A stretch of DNA of 64,000 nucleotides. Source: Hymenobacter jeollabukensis (GTDB lineage: Bacteria; Bacteroidota; Bacteroidia; Cytophagales; Hymenobacteraceae). The translations under genes and the position numbers were made by a program. Under the pieces are notes generated by a model that saw nothing but the letters and a program-made list of their open reading frames with translations, was not told the origin of the DNA and ran no database searches. Shown here piece after piece: positions 53,500 to 63,044 of the stretch. Position 1 is the first letter of the stretch, and every line of letters starts with the position of its first letter. Location of the stretch: the NCBI RefSeq assembly GCF_005771675.1, contig NZ_VAJM01000001.1, forward strand, positions 558,001 through 622,000, written 5' to 3'.

Positions 53500-54627
53500 A
53501 TGAATATCGGAGACCGTGTGCGCCTCATGTCGGGCCGCGAAGAAGGCATCGTTACCCGCATCCTCGACCAAAACCTGGTGGAAGTTACCATCGACGACTT
53601 CCCGGTGCCGGTGCTCCGCTCGGAGCTGGTGCTGGTGGCTGCCGAAGAATTTAAGGCCTTCGGCGGCAGCGAGCTGGCGCCTTCGCAGGTAGCCCCGGCC
53701 CGCCCGCTCAAGCCCGGCAAGCCGGGCAAAGCCCCCGCCGCGCCTACCACCACCACCACGCCCACCGGCAGCACCAGCACGCCCGCCAAGGCCGCGCCGG
53801 CCCCGCCCGCGCCCAAGGGCCTGTATTTGGCCCTGGTGCAGCAAACCTCGGAGCTGCTGGTGGCCCACCTCATCAACAACACTGACGCCGACGTGCTCTT
53901 CACCTTCGGGGAGGAGCGCGGCGGGCAGTACCGTGCCCTGGCCGCCGACAAGCTGGCCCCCAAGACCGTGAGCCAACCGCTGGGCCACCGCCACCTCAAG
54001 GACTTCGACCAGTGGGCCACGGCGGTGGTGCAGCTGCTCCCCGCCCAGCTGAACGCGCCCACGCTTTACGACACGCTGCTCAAGCGCGTCTCGTTCAAGG
54101 CCAGCTCGTTCTACTCCGCGCGCCGCGAGGCGCCGGTGATTAAGCGCGAGGCCTACCTGTTCCAGCTCGACGAGAAGCCCGCCGCCCCCATTGCCGTGCC
54201 CCTCACCGACGAGGCCCCCAAGCCCACCCCTACCGTGGACCCGGCGAAGCTGCGCGACCAGCTGGCCGACAAGCTGCGCGGCGACGCCAAAACCGTAGTG
54301 CCCGCGCCCAAGCAGGAGCCGCTGAAGGCCATTGTAGCCCCGCCCCACGAGGTGGACCTGCACCTGGAGGCCCTGAAGCCCGAAGGCGGCATCGAGGGTC
54401 TGAGCAACACCGCCGTGCTGGAGCTGCAAACGGCCGCCTTCGAGGATGCGCTGAGCCGGGCCCTGGCGACGAACATGCACGAAATCATCTTCATCCACGG
54501 CGTGGGCAACGGCACGCTGCGCAAGGAGCTGCACAAGCGCCTGAGCCGCAACCGCGACATCAAGTTCTTCGAGGAAGCGCGCAAGGAGAAGTTCGGCTAC
54601 GGCGCCACGCTGGTGCGGCTGAAGTAA
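53500..54627 (+). CDS. DUF2027 / Smr domain protein
   Basis: 375 aa, cytoplasmic. N-terminal SH3-like DUF2027 start (MNIGDRVRLMSGREEGIVTRI, residues 1-21; then FPVPVLRSELVLV), an Ala/Pro/Thr-rich linker (about 70-110), the DUF2027 core (about 110-225, LYLALVQQTSELLVAHLINNT, AYLFQLDEK) and a C-terminal Smr domain (about 290-375) with VDLHLEAL, IFIHGVGNGTLRKEL and KFGYGATLVRL. Smr domains are nucleases acting on DNA or on stalled-ribosome mRNA. The ATG at 53500 is chosen because MNIGDRV is the family start. Confidence 0.92.
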   Translation: MNIGDRVRLMSGREEGIVTRILDQNLVEVTIDDFPVPVLRSELVLVAAEEFKAFGGSELAPSQVAPARPLKPGKPGKAPAAPTTTTTPTGSTSTPAKAAPAPPAPKGLYLALVQQTSELLVAHLINNTDADVLFTFGEERGGQYRALAADKLAPKTVSQPLGHRHLKDFDQWATAVVQLLPAQLNAPTLYDTLLKRVSFKASSFYSARREAPVIKREAYLFQLDEKPAAPIAVPLTDEAPKPTPTVDPAKLRDQLADKLRGDAKTVVPAPKQEPLKAIVAPPHEVDLHLEALKPEGGIEGLSNTAVLELQTAAFEDALSRALATNMHEIIFIHGVGNGTLRKELHKRLSRNRDIKFFEEARKEKFGYGATLVRLK

Positions 54628-54696
54628 CGCGGCGCAGAAGGCCGGGGCCGCTGCTCCGTCCGTTGCCCCGCCTTCCACACCTCTTTTCACTAAACG

Positions 54697-54728
54697 AGCC
54701 TCTGGTCATTCGACCAGGGGCTTTTTTG
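54697..54728 (+). terminator. Terminator after the DUF2027/Smr gene
   Basis: AGCCTCTGGTC pairs with GACCAGGGGCT (one G-T pair) around 4 nt, then TTTTTT. It lies 69 bp after the stop codon. Confidence 0.88.
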
Positions 54729-54990
54729 TTGGCCAGCTCTGGCAGCGACGCCCTGCGGGGAGCCAGAAAGCGCCGTTTCCAACGCTGTGGCGACCATGCT
54801 GGCGGGCTATTCCGGAGTATCTTCAACAGATTGCGTCGTGCGCTTTTACCGCTCGTCGGAGCCGTGCGGCTGCGCTTGTCCGGGTGGTCGGCTGAAGTCG
54901 GCGAAAAAAAAGTTGCCGACCAGAGCAGCCTTTTTCGGGCGGCGCTTGTCTGCCCCGCGCTTGCCCATTTTGCGGGCTTATTTTGCCTTC
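54729..54990 (+). other. Leader region of the ECF sigma gene
   Basis: 262 bp before the sigma start. GTCGGC and GCCGAC flank an A-run (54898-54921) as a short hairpin. TTATTTTG at 54978-54985 is one base short of TAnnTTTG and lies 6 nt before the ATG, so it is uncertain. The sigma frame is open back to 54787 but the extension does not resemble a sigma domain. Confidence 0.4.
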
Positions 54991-55548
54991 ATGCCAGCTT
55001 CCGCCGCTGACTTAGCCGATCTGCTTTCCCGCTGTGGCCGCCGCGAACCGGCGGCCCAGCGCCTGCTGTACGCCCGCTACGCCGGCCGGATGCTGGGCGT
55101 GGCGCGCCGCTACGTGCGCACCCAGGCCGAAGCCGAGGACATTCTGCAGGACGCGTTCGTGAAGATGTTCACCCATCTGGGCGAGTTCCGGGCGGAGGGC
55201 TCGTTTGAGGGCTGGATGCGGCGCATCGTCGTCACCACGGCCATCAACCACTGGCAGAGCCGGCAGCACCAGCGCCAGCACCTCGCCCTCGACGACGTGG
55301 CCGAGCCGCCCGCCGCCGAGGCCGACGCCCTCGACCGCCTGAGCGTGACCGAAGTGCTGGCCCTGATGGAGCAGTTGCCCGACGGCTGCCGGCTGGTGCT
55401 CAACCTCTACGCCGTGGACGGCTACACCCACGGCGAAATTGCCGAGCTGCTGGGCATTCAGGAGAGTACCTCCAAGGCCCAGCTTAGCAAAGCCCGCAAG
55501 CAACTCCACCTGCTGCACCAGCGGCAGATCAGCTATTTGAAATTATGA
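54991..55548 (+). CDS. ECF RNA polymerase sigma-70 factor
   Basis: 185 aa. Sigma region 2 (about 15-85): YARYAGRMLGVARRYVRTQAEAEDILQDAFVKMF and FEGWMRRIVVTTAINHWQS carry the polymerase- and -10-binding residues. Region 4 (about 125-180): LPDGCRLVLNLYAVDGYTHGEIAELLGIQESTSKAQLSKARKQLH provides the HTH. Short length and the missing regions 1 and 3 identify an extracytoplasmic-function type. Its stop overlaps the next start by 4 nt (ATGA), so the downstream membrane protein is translationally coupled and probably its regulator. Confidence 0.93.
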   Translation: MPASAADLADLLSRCGRREPAAQRLLYARYAGRMLGVARRYVRTQAEAEDILQDAFVKMFTHLGEFRAEGSFEGWMRRIVVTTAINHWQSRQHQRQHLALDDVAEPPAAEADALDRLSVTEVLALMEQLPDGCRLVLNLYAVDGYTHGEIAELLGIQESTSKAQLSKARKQLHLLHQRQISYLKL

Positions 55549-57380
55549 TGGAGGAACCAGAAGAGAACTGGCTTGACCAGTCCCTGCGCAATAAATTCGA
55601 AGATTTCGAGCTCACCCCGGGCGCGCCGGTGTGGGCGGGCATTGAGCAGCGGATTCCGCCGGCGCCCCAGCTGCGCCCGCGCCGCCGGCTGCCGGTGCCC
55701 CTGCCGCTGCTGTTTGCCCTGGTAGGCTTGCTGGGCGGGGTGCTGGGCTGGCTGCTACCGCACCAGTCGCCCTGGGCCAGCACCAGGCCACGGGTTGAGT
55801 CGGCACCGCGCGGCGCCGGCCAGTCCGCGGCGCACCGTCAGGCCGCAAGCACCGCCGAGCCAGCGCCCCAGTCGGCCGCGACGCCGGCCGGCCGGACCGG
55901 TTACGCCGCCGCGTCTACCGTTACTTCCGCGGCAGCAGAGCGTCAGCAAGTAGCCGAAGAAGCTGCCTCCCAGCGAATCCGCTCAACCGTTACGGGTCGG
56001 CGCCGGTCGGCGGCGGCTGTGGTGGTCGTAGCGGGGCAGCCCGAGCGGACCACCCTGGCCCGGCAGTTGGCGGCCGATGCTGCGCCGTTGGATAGCCCGG
56101 CGTCCCAAGCCGTGCCGAACTCCATTGAGGCGGCCACCCCCGCAACCGCGGCCACCCCGGCAACCTCGGCAGCTACGGCCAGCCCGGCCGCCTCAATGGC
56201 CGCGGCTGGCTCGGTCGCCGCGCCGGCCGATTCCGTGCCGGCGGCTTTGCGCCCCTTGGTGGCGCTGGAGCGGCAGTCGATGACGCAGCTACCGGGCATC
56301 GGCACGCTGGCGCCGGGCCCCGCCACGGCCGGCAGCCGGACCGAACTCATTCGGACCCTGCGCGCTCAGCGCACCGAGCTGCTGCGCCTGCAGCGCCGCA
56401 CCGACAGCACCCTGCTGGCCCTGGGCGCCGTTTCGCTGGCGGCTCCGCCCGTCGTGGCCGCCGCGCCCGACACCGCGCAGCTGCGGCCCCGCCTGCCGCT
56501 GCCCCTCACCCGCCGCTGGAGCCTGCTGCTCTCGACAGCCCCGGAACAAAACACTCTTTCGCTGCGCAGCCGCCCCGGCGACACCCTGAACTCGCTGCGC
56601 CGCACCCACGAAACTGGCCGCGGCGGCTTCAACGCCAGCCTGGTGGCCGAGTATCAGCTGAAGCCGCGCCTGAGCATCGGGGCCGGGGTGGGCTACAGCA
56701 CCTACGGGGCCAACCTGCGCATCACCAACAAGGAAACCGACGTGCGCGTGACCTACGATACCACCACCACGCACACGACCACGGCCTACACGAGCACGCA
56801 CCAGACGTACTCCATCCGCATCATTCAGATTCCGCAACTGTCGCCCGTGTTCAACGGCAACGGCCAGGTTATTCGCTACGACACCGTGTACGTGCCGCGC
56901 CAGGACACCGTGCGCACCACCACCCTGCAGCACGACACGGTGCGCACCACCACCAACACCATCACCCCGCTCATCAGCAAGCACGACGTGTTCAGCACGA
57001 AAGTGCTCAAGCCCACCTACCGCTTCTTCACCGTGCCCGTGCTGCTGCGCTACCGCCTCACCCTGGGCCCCGGCCGCTGGTGGGCCGATGTGGCCACGGG
57101 CGCCCAGCTGCAGTTTTTCCTGGGCGGCACGCAGGCTGTCACCGCCGATGGGCAGAACTTCTACAGCGAAAAAATCACGGTGCACAACGGGCCGTTCCGG
57201 GCGCTCAATCTGGCGTTGTCCGGCTCCCTGGCGCTGAATTATGCCCTCACCGAGCGCCTCAGCCTGAGCGTGGCGCCCAGCCTGCGCTGGCAGACGCTGT
57301 CGGTCTACAAGGCCAGCACCGGGCTGATTCAGCAGCCGGTGGCCACGGGCCTGCAGGTGGGGCTGCGGGTCAAGCTGTAA
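55545..57380 (+). CDS. Membrane-anchored outer-membrane-barrel-like protein, possible anti-sigma partner
   Basis: 611 aa. Residues 1-45 are soluble and acidic (WLDQSLRNKFEDFELTPGAPVWAGIEQRI), a pattern seen at the N-terminus of Bacteroidota anti-sigma-like proteins. One hydrophobic helix follows (about 52-72). Then come an Ala/Thr/Ser/Pro-rich stretch (about 75-230), a short coiled coil (LIRTLRAQRTELLRLQRRT), and a C-terminal beta-barrel-like domain (about 330-611; LVAEYQLKPRLSIGAGVGYSTYG, LSVAPSLRWQTLS, GLQVGLRVKL). Topology is odd: an inner-membrane anchor joined to a barrel-like domain. The coupling to the sigma factor suggests transmembrane control of it; this is inference. No DNA-binding motif. 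Confidence 0.75.
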   Translation: MMEEPEENWLDQSLRNKFEDFELTPGAPVWAGIEQRIPPAPQLRPRRRLPVPLPLLFALVGLLGGVLGWLLPHQSPWASTRPRVESAPRGAGQSAAHRQAASTAEPAPQSAATPAGRTGYAAASTVTSAAAERQQVAEEAASQRIRSTVTGRRRSAAAVVVVAGQPERTTLARQLAADAAPLDSPASQAVPNSIEAATPATAATPATSAATASPAASMAAAGSVAAPADSVPAALRPLVALERQSMTQLPGIGTLAPGPATAGSRTELIRTLRAQRTELLRLQRRTDSTLLALGAVSLAAPPVVAAAPDTAQLRPRLPLPLTRRWSLLLSTAPEQNTLSLRSRPGDTLNSLRRTHETGRGGFNASLVAEYQLKPRLSIGAGVGYSTYGANLRITNKETDVRVTYDTTTTHTTTAYTSTHQTYSIRIIQIPQLSPVFNGNGQVIRYDTVYVPRQDTVRTTTLQHDTVRTTTNTITPLISKHDVFSTKVLKPTYRFFTVPVLLRYRLTLGPGRWWADVATGAQLQFFLGGTQAVTADGQNFYSEKITVHNGPFRALNLALSGSLALNYALTERLSLSVAPSLRWQTLSVYKASTGLIQQPVATGLQVGLRVKL

Positions 57381-57523
57381 TTATTTGCGCGACGCCGGCA
57401 GCCTTTTGCCCGCGGCGCCGGTCTGACAACCTGAAACCCGATATCCTCGCTGCGGCCCGGCCGGCGCAACCAGTGGTTACCGGTGACTTTTCATTCTTCG
57501 CACGCATCTCTTTTTACTCCAAC

Positions 57524-60418
57524 ATGACATCGAACTTATTACGAAATGCTTTGCTGCTGACCGTACTCGTACTGGGCGGGCACTTCCCCGGGTTTAGTCA
57601 GGCGTTTGAATGGGCCCAGCTGGCCCACAACCGGGGCAATCATTACGGCACCGACGCGGGCGCGGCCATCGACGGATCCGGCAATTCCTACGTGGCCTTT
57701 GCCTACAAAGACAGCGCCCGGGTGGGCGGCCGGCGCGTGCTGCGCACGGCCCCTTCCGTCGGCCTGAGCCGGGACCTTAACGTCATCAAGTACGACTCGA
57801 CGGGCCGGCTGGCCTGGATAAAAGAGCTGGCCAACATCTACCTCCAAACGGGGAGCGGGCAGAGCATGCTGCAGGCCGGACCGCCCAACCTGGGCTTTTT
57901 CGTGACCGGCATCATGTACCCGGGCGCCACCTGGGGGGGCGTGGCCATTCCGGCCGCGGCCACCATCCCGGCGCAGCAGTTTCAGGGGTTTTATGGGCGC
58001 TGCGACGCCGCCGGCAACCTGCTGTGGACGCGCCCGCTGCCCAGCAACCCCAATTCTCCCATCCGGCTCGCCGTGGACCGGCAGGGCAACTGCTACGTGG
58101 CCGGCTTTGTAACCCGTTTTGGCAACAGCGGCACCGGTACGCTGGGCAGCCTGCCCATTGACACCACGGAGGTTTTTATGGTAGGCAACAACCTTGGCGG
58201 GAACGGCGAGTGGACCCAGCGCCTGCGCGCTACGCCCATGCCGCGCGTAACCACCCCCTACGCCCTGAACTTTCCGGCTGGCCTCGGCGAAGTCGGCCTC
58301 GGGCCGAGGGCGGACGGCGGCTGCCTGCTGTTCGGCTCCTTCAATCAGCAGCTGTACTTCGGCAGCGCCGGCAATCCGCCGGTACTGAACAGCAGCAAAC
58401 CGCTGAACACGTTTGACCGGTTTATTGCCTCCGTCAGCCCGACCGGCACCCTGACCTGGATTCGGCCCGATGGCCAGGCCGGCTCGCAGCCCGTGCCGGT
58501 GGCCTCGGCCGTGGCGGCCGACGCAGTTGGCAACTACTACGTGGGCGGCAGCTGCGACGCGGGCAACAACGCCCGCAGCAACATCAGCGTGGCCAAGTAT
58601 TCTGCCAGCGGCACCCTGCTGTGGGTGACCACGCAACCCCCGCAGCCGCCCCTGGCCGGCGGCGCTACCTACAACTTCAACTACGTTAACCGGCTCGTAG
58701 TCGACCAGAACCAGGAGGTGACCATCGTCGCGCAGCCCGACTACCGGCCCACCATGTCCGTGGCAACCTACGGCAATTTTGAGCTGCGCGACGAACAAAA
58801 TATCATTCACCTTTCCCGAACCGGTGAGCCGAAGTGGCTGGCCGCCCCCCGCGACGCCAGCCGGTTCACCGTCATTACCTCGCCCTTTGTCAACGAACCG
58901 GTGGCGCTGGGCGTCAACGCGCGCGGCAACGTGTACTACGTATCGGCCCCCGGCAACTGGACCAGCAACCTGCTGCCCACCTACCTGCTGGGGCCGCTGA
59001 CGCAGATGGGCGCCGGCGTGAGCGTGGCCTGCATCGGCACCCAGCACAACACCGTCCGCGGCCGCCTCTACCTCGATGCCAACGGCAACGGCGTGCGCGA
59101 CACCGGCGAAGGCCCCTTCCCGCACAACATGGTGCTGGAGTCGCTGCAACCCACCCTCGCCCGGCTCGGCACGTTCGACACGGAAGGCTTCTACAACGTG
59201 TACGTGGGCACGGGCGCTTATTCCCTCTCCGTACCGGTGGCCCCGCTGCACTACACGCTCAGCCAGCCCGGCAACGGGGCGTACGCGGGCAGCTTTACGG
59301 GCTACGGCGGCGTCGATACGGCCCGGCACTTCGGCTACCGGCCCGTGGCCAACCAAACCGATGTCCGCGTCAGCCTAACCGCCTACGGTGCCGCCCGCCC
59401 GGGCTTCGTGACCCGCTACCGCGTAACGCTCGAAAACGTGGGCACCACCGTGGCCAGCGGCAGCGCCACCGCCACGCTCGACAGCCGGGCCGCCTACATC
59501 AGCAACACGGGCGGCGGCACGGTGAGCGGGCAAACCATTACGTGGAGCTACGCCAGCCTGGCCCCGTTCGGCAAGCGCGAGTTCGATGTGCTCTTCAGCC
59601 TGCCCGTCAACACGCCGCTGGGCACCCTGCTCTCCAGCGCGGCCGCGGCCCCGCTGGCCGCCGACGTGGTGCCCGCCGACAACACGGCCAGCCTGCCGCA
59701 TACGGTTACCGGCTCCTTCGACCCCAACGACATTACCGTCAATTACTCGCGGCTCACGCCGGCGCAGGTAGCCGCCGGCCAGCCGCTCGATTACACCGTC
59801 CGGTTTCAGAACATGGGCACCGATACGGCCTTTACGGTGGTCGTGAAGGACACGCTCAACTTCAGCAAGCTCAACCTGAACACCCTGCAGCTGGTGGCCC
59901 AGTCGCACAACTGCATCTGGAGCCTGAGCGGCCAGGGCGAGCTGACGGTGCGTTTCCCCTTCATCGGCCTGCCCCACCGCGGCCAGGACGTGATTCGCTC
60001 CCAGGGCTTCGTGCGCTTCCGGGTGCAGCCGCGCACCACGCTGGCGGTGGGCGAGGTCATTCCGAACCACGCCTCGATTTTCTTCGACTACAACAGCCCG
60101 GTGCGTACCAACACGACTACCACCACCGTGGCGCTGGCCACCGCCGCCGTGGCCCAGCACCAGGCGCCGGCCTGGAGCGCCTACCCCAACCCCGCCGCCG
60201 ACGCTATTACGGTTTCGGCCGAAGTGCCCACCGCCGGGGCCGTTGGGCTGGAGCTGCGGGATGCGCTGGGCCGCCCCGTGCGCCAACAAACCCTGCGGAC
60301 CGCGGCCGGCAGCCTGCGCGAAACCCTGGACCTGCGCGGCCTGGCCGCCGGGTTGTACATCCTGCGCGTGACGCTGCCCGACGGCTCGGTCAGCAGCCGG
60401 CAGGTAGTGCGCGAGTAA
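57524..60418 (+). CDS. Large T9SS-secreted protein with SBBP-like repeats and DUF7619-type domain
   Basis: 964 aa. Signal peptide (about 1-26, GFSQ). Residues about 30-500 carry SBBP/propeller-like repeats (GAAIDGSGNSYVAF, LAVDRQGNCYVAGF, AVAADAVGNYYVGG, GVNARGNVYYV). A SdrD B-like segment follows (GRLYLDANGNGVRDTGEGPF). The region at about 600-860 is DUF11/DUF7619-like (GSFDPNDITVNYSRLTPAQV, LDYTVRFQNMGTDTAF, HASIFFDYNSPVRTN). A T9SS type A domain ends the protein (WSAYPNPAADAITVSAE; AAGLYILRVTLPDG). It follows the sigma/anti-sigma-like pair by 143 bp and may be a target or cargo. Likely adhesive or structural surface protein. Confidence 0.9.
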   Translation: MTSNLLRNALLLTVLVLGGHFPGFSQAFEWAQLAHNRGNHYGTDAGAAIDGSGNSYVAFAYKDSARVGGRRVLRTAPSVGLSRDLNVIKYDSTGRLAWIKELANIYLQTGSGQSMLQAGPPNLGFFVTGIMYPGATWGGVAIPAAATIPAQQFQGFYGRCDAAGNLLWTRPLPSNPNSPIRLAVDRQGNCYVAGFVTRFGNSGTGTLGSLPIDTTEVFMVGNNLGGNGEWTQRLRATPMPRVTTPYALNFPAGLGEVGLGPRADGGCLLFGSFNQQLYFGSAGNPPVLNSSKPLNTFDRFIASVSPTGTLTWIRPDGQAGSQPVPVASAVAADAVGNYYVGGSCDAGNNARSNISVAKYSASGTLLWVTTQPPQPPLAGGATYNFNYVNRLVVDQNQEVTIVAQPDYRPTMSVATYGNFELRDEQNIIHLSRTGEPKWLAAPRDASRFTVITSPFVNEPVALGVNARGNVYYVSAPGNWTSNLLPTYLLGPLTQMGAGVSVACIGTQHNTVRGRLYLDANGNGVRDTGEGPFPHNMVLESLQPTLARLGTFDTEGFYNVYVGTGAYSLSVPVAPLHYTLSQPGNGAYAGSFTGYGGVDTARHFGYRPVANQTDVRVSLTAYGAARPGFVTRYRVTLENVGTTVASGSATATLDSRAAYISNTGGGTVSGQTITWSYASLAPFGKREFDVLFSLPVNTPLGTLLSSAAAAPLAADVVPADNTASLPHTVTGSFDPNDITVNYSRLTPAQVAAGQPLDYTVRFQNMGTDTAFTVVVKDTLNFSKLNLNTLQLVAQSHNCIWSLSGQGELTVRFPFIGLPHRGQDVIRSQGFVRFRVQPRTTLAVGEVIPNHASIFFDYNSPVRTNTTTTTVALATAAVAQHQAPAWSAYPNPAADAITVSAEVPTAGAVGLELRDALGRPVRQQTLRTAAGSLRETLDLRGLAAGLYILRVTLPDGSVSSRQVVRE

Positions 60419-60469
60419 CTGACTACAGCGTTATAGATAGTGCGCAGATAATTAGTCATAGTATTACTT

Positions 60470-60514
60470 AACAGGCTGGGCGGCTCCGTGCAAGAGGCCG
60501 CCCAGCCTGTTTTT
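60470..60514 (+). terminator. Terminator after the SBBP/T9SS gene
   Basis: AACAGGCTGGGCGGC pairs perfectly over 15 bp with GCCGCCCAGCCTGTT around 12 nt, then TTT. It lies 52 bp after the stop codon. Confidence 0.92.
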
Positions 60515-60695
60515 AAGGGTGAGTCGGCGGCGCTGCCCCGGCGGACGGGGCGAGTGGACTTAGGCCGCTGGGGCCTTGGGCTGCCCGAAAACTCGTAGCT
60601 GACACAGGCGGCAAAAGACTTTCCGGCCCGGCTCACGCAGCAAATTACCGCTAGCTTCGTCTCTTGGCTTATCTACCGCTTTTCCATTGCCCCGC

Positions 60696-62582
60696 ATGAC
60701 TCGTTCTGGCCTGCTCGCCGCGCCGCTCTTCGTCCTCAGCACCTTCTCCCTGTTTGCCCAGCAGCCCGCCGCGCCCGCGCTGCCCGTGCCGCGCAACCTG
60801 CAAGCCACCTATACCAAAGGCACCCGCAGCCCCGACGGCCAGCCCGGCCCCAACTACTGGCAGAACACGGCCGACTACGTTATCAAGGTCAACTTCGACC
60901 CCACGACGCGGCGCGTGGCGGGCACCGTCGACATCAAATACCAGAACAACAGCCCCGACGAGCTGCCGCGGCTGTTGCTGAAGCTCTACCCCAACCTGTA
61001 CCAGAAGGGCGCCCAGCGCGCCGGGCACATGAACCCCGAGGACATCGGCGACGGGGTGAAGATCGAGCGGCTGACGGTGAACGGGCAGGCGGTGGACGCG
61101 GCCAAGTGGCGCGTGCAGGCCACCAATATGTCGGTGCCGCTGCCGCAGGCGCTGGCCTCGAAGCAGCACGCGCAGGTGTCCATTACGTATTCGTACACGC
61201 TCAACAAAGGCTCGCACATGCGCACCGGCGAGATTGAGCCGGGGGCCGATTTCGTGGCCTACTTCTTCCCGCGCGTGGCCGTGTACGACGACATCGACGG
61301 CTGGAACGAGTTTGCCTACAACGGCCAGCAGGAGTTCTACAACGACTTCTGCAACTTCTCCGCCGACGTGACCGTGCCCAAGGACTTCCTGGTGTGGGCC
61401 ACCGGCGACCTGACCAACGCCGAGCAGGTGCTGACCAAAACTTACCTCAAGCGCCTGCGCGAAGCCGAGAAAAAGGACGGCTACACCACCATCATCAGCC
61501 GACAGGAGGCCGAGCGCCGCGGCATCACCGCCCCGAACGCGCAGAACACCTGGCACTTCGAGGCCCAGGACGTGACGGACTTTGCCTTCGCCACGTCGGA
61601 TCATTACGTGTGGCAGGCCACCAGCCTGGTGGTCGACCCGAAAACCAAGCGCCGCACCCGGGTCGATGCCGTGTACAACCCCAAGCACCAGGACTACGAG
61701 GAAGTGGTGCAGTTTGGGCGCAAGACGGTGGAAGCCATGAGCTACACCTTCCCCCGGTGGCCCTTCCCCTACCCGCACATCACCGTGTTCGACGGCCTCG
61801 ACCAGATGGAGTACCCGATGATGGTGAACGACAACCCGGTGGAAACCCGTGCCGACGCCATTACGCTGACCGACCACGAAATCTTCCACACCATGTTTCC
61901 CTTCTACATGGGCACCAACGAAACCAAGTACGGCTGGATGGACGAGGGCTGGGCCACCATCGGTGAGTGGCTGATTTCCAGCATCATCGACCCCAAGCTG
62001 GATGATGACTACGGTATTGCGCCCTACGCCGGTCTGGCCGCCACTGAAGTCGACGTGCCCATCACCACGCTCAGCACCCAGCAAACCGACCGGGCCTTCT
62101 TCCTGAACTCTTACCCCAAGCCCGGCCTGGGCTACCTCTACGTGAAGGACATGCTCGGCGACGAGCTGTTCACCAAGGCCCTACACCACTACATCCAGAC
62201 CTGGCACGGCAAGCACCCCATGCCCTTCGACTTCTTCAACAGCATGAACGCCGGCTCCGGCCGCAACCTGAACTGGTTCTGGCAGCGCTGGTTTTTCGAC
62301 GTCGGCTACCCCGACCTCAGCATCCAAAGCGTCAGCAAGCAGGGCGCCGGCCACGACATCGTAGTAGAAGCCAAAGGCACGAAACCCGTCCCCGTCGACC
62401 TCACTGTCACCTTCACCGACGGCTCGACCCAGCAGGCCCACCGCTCGGTGGCCGTCTGGGAAACCGGCGCCCGCAGCGTCACGGTGACGATTCCCGGCGA
62501 TAAACCGGTGAAGCAGGTGAAGCTGGGCAGCACCCTGGTACCGGACAGCTACCCGCAGGACAACGTGTGGACGGGGAAGTAA
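60696..62582 (+). CDS. M1-family zinc metallopeptidase, secreted
   Basis: 628 aa starting at ATG 60696 with a signal peptide (about 1-23, FSLFAQQ). The N-terminal M1 beta-domain (about 55-270) precedes the catalytic domain with HEIFH (H394-H398, catalytic E395) and E417 18 residues later, in the order HExxH-x18-E. The GAMEN-equivalent is QMEYPMM, usual for this secreted Bacteroidota clade. A C-terminal domain (about 535-628) is beta-rich. Aminopeptidase activity in the periplasm or outside is expected. No T9SS tail is visible. Confidence 0.93.
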   Translation: MTRSGLLAAPLFVLSTFSLFAQQPAAPALPVPRNLQATYTKGTRSPDGQPGPNYWQNTADYVIKVNFDPTTRRVAGTVDIKYQNNSPDELPRLLLKLYPNLYQKGAQRAGHMNPEDIGDGVKIERLTVNGQAVDAAKWRVQATNMSVPLPQALASKQHAQVSITYSYTLNKGSHMRTGEIEPGADFVAYFFPRVAVYDDIDGWNEFAYNGQQEFYNDFCNFSADVTVPKDFLVWATGDLTNAEQVLTKTYLKRLREAEKKDGYTTIISRQEAERRGITAPNAQNTWHFEAQDVTDFAFATSDHYVWQATSLVVDPKTKRRTRVDAVYNPKHQDYEEVVQFGRKTVEAMSYTFPRWPFPYPHITVFDGLDQMEYPMMVNDNPVETRADAITLTDHEIFHTMFPFYMGTNETKYGWMDEGWATIGEWLISSIIDPKLDDDYGIAPYAGLAATEVDVPITTLSTQQTDRAFFLNSYPKPGLGYLYVKDMLGDELFTKALHHYIQTWHGKHPMPFDFFNSMNAGSGRNLNWFWQRWFFDVGYPDLSIQSVSKQGAGHDIVVEAKGTKPVPVDLTVTFTDGSTQQAHRSVAVWETGARSVTVTIPGDKPVKQVKLGSTLVPDSYPQDNVWTGK

Positions 62583-62586
62583 GCTG

Positions 62587-62868
62587 TTATCCTTTGTTCG
62601 CGCTTCGGGCCAGATTTACGAATACCAAAGCCAGCGGTAAAAAGCTGAACAGGGCCGCTAAGCCACCAAGCTCTGAAGCCAAGCCCTGACCAAGCCAAAT
62701 TGGTAGTGCGGCCAGTACCAAAGCCAGAACGATGGATTTTGAGGAAGCCCCCGCTCTGGTCAGCAGGTAACAAGGCAATAGAACTATCAATAGTAATGGC
62801 AGTAGCAGCAGAATAAAGCCGGCTAAGGCAATAGGGGTGTTTTCGGATAGCAATAAGGCTAGCAGCAT
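62587..62868 (-). CDS. Small hydrophobic membrane protein (93 aa)
   Basis: 93 aa with three predicted helices (about 10-35, 43-64, 66-88) and a charged end ANKG. No family recognised. GC and codon use are clearly lower than in neighbours, which suggests weak selection or foreign origin, or possibly a non-coding frame. It converges on the metallopeptidase gene with only 4 bp between stops. Confidence 0.5.
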   Translation of the reverse strand: MLLALLLSENTPIALAGFILLLLPLLLIVLLPCYLLTRAGASSKSIVLALVLAALPIWLGQGLASELGGLAALFSFLPLALVFVNLARSANKG

Positions 62869-62882
62869 CGCCGGACCTGGTT

Positions 62883-63034
62883 AAGCAGAACATAATAGAA
62901 CTACGACGTCAGTCGCCTTTTACGAAGATCCACTGCACGAAGTGTTGATAATAAACCTTTTCTGATCATCAATCAAATGTAAAAGATAAGAGAGGAATTT
63001 GCGCTGACCAGTCCTACTTGCTTCCCTTATAGCC
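62883..63034 (+). other. AT-rich region upstream of rnpB
   Basis: About 150 bp of low GC (AACATAATAGAACTACG, TTGATAATAAACCTTTTC). No ORF is supported. It may hold promoter elements for rnpB (+) or the small membrane protein (-). Confidence 0.4.
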
Positions 63035-63042
63035 TACCTTTG
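63035..63042 (+). promoter_or_regulatory. -7 box of rnpB
   Basis: TACCTTTG matches TAnnTTTG exactly and lies 3 nt before the P1 helix of the RNase P RNA. No clear TTTG is found 19 nt upstream, so the -33 element is weak. Confidence 0.6.
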
Positions 63043-63044
63043 CC

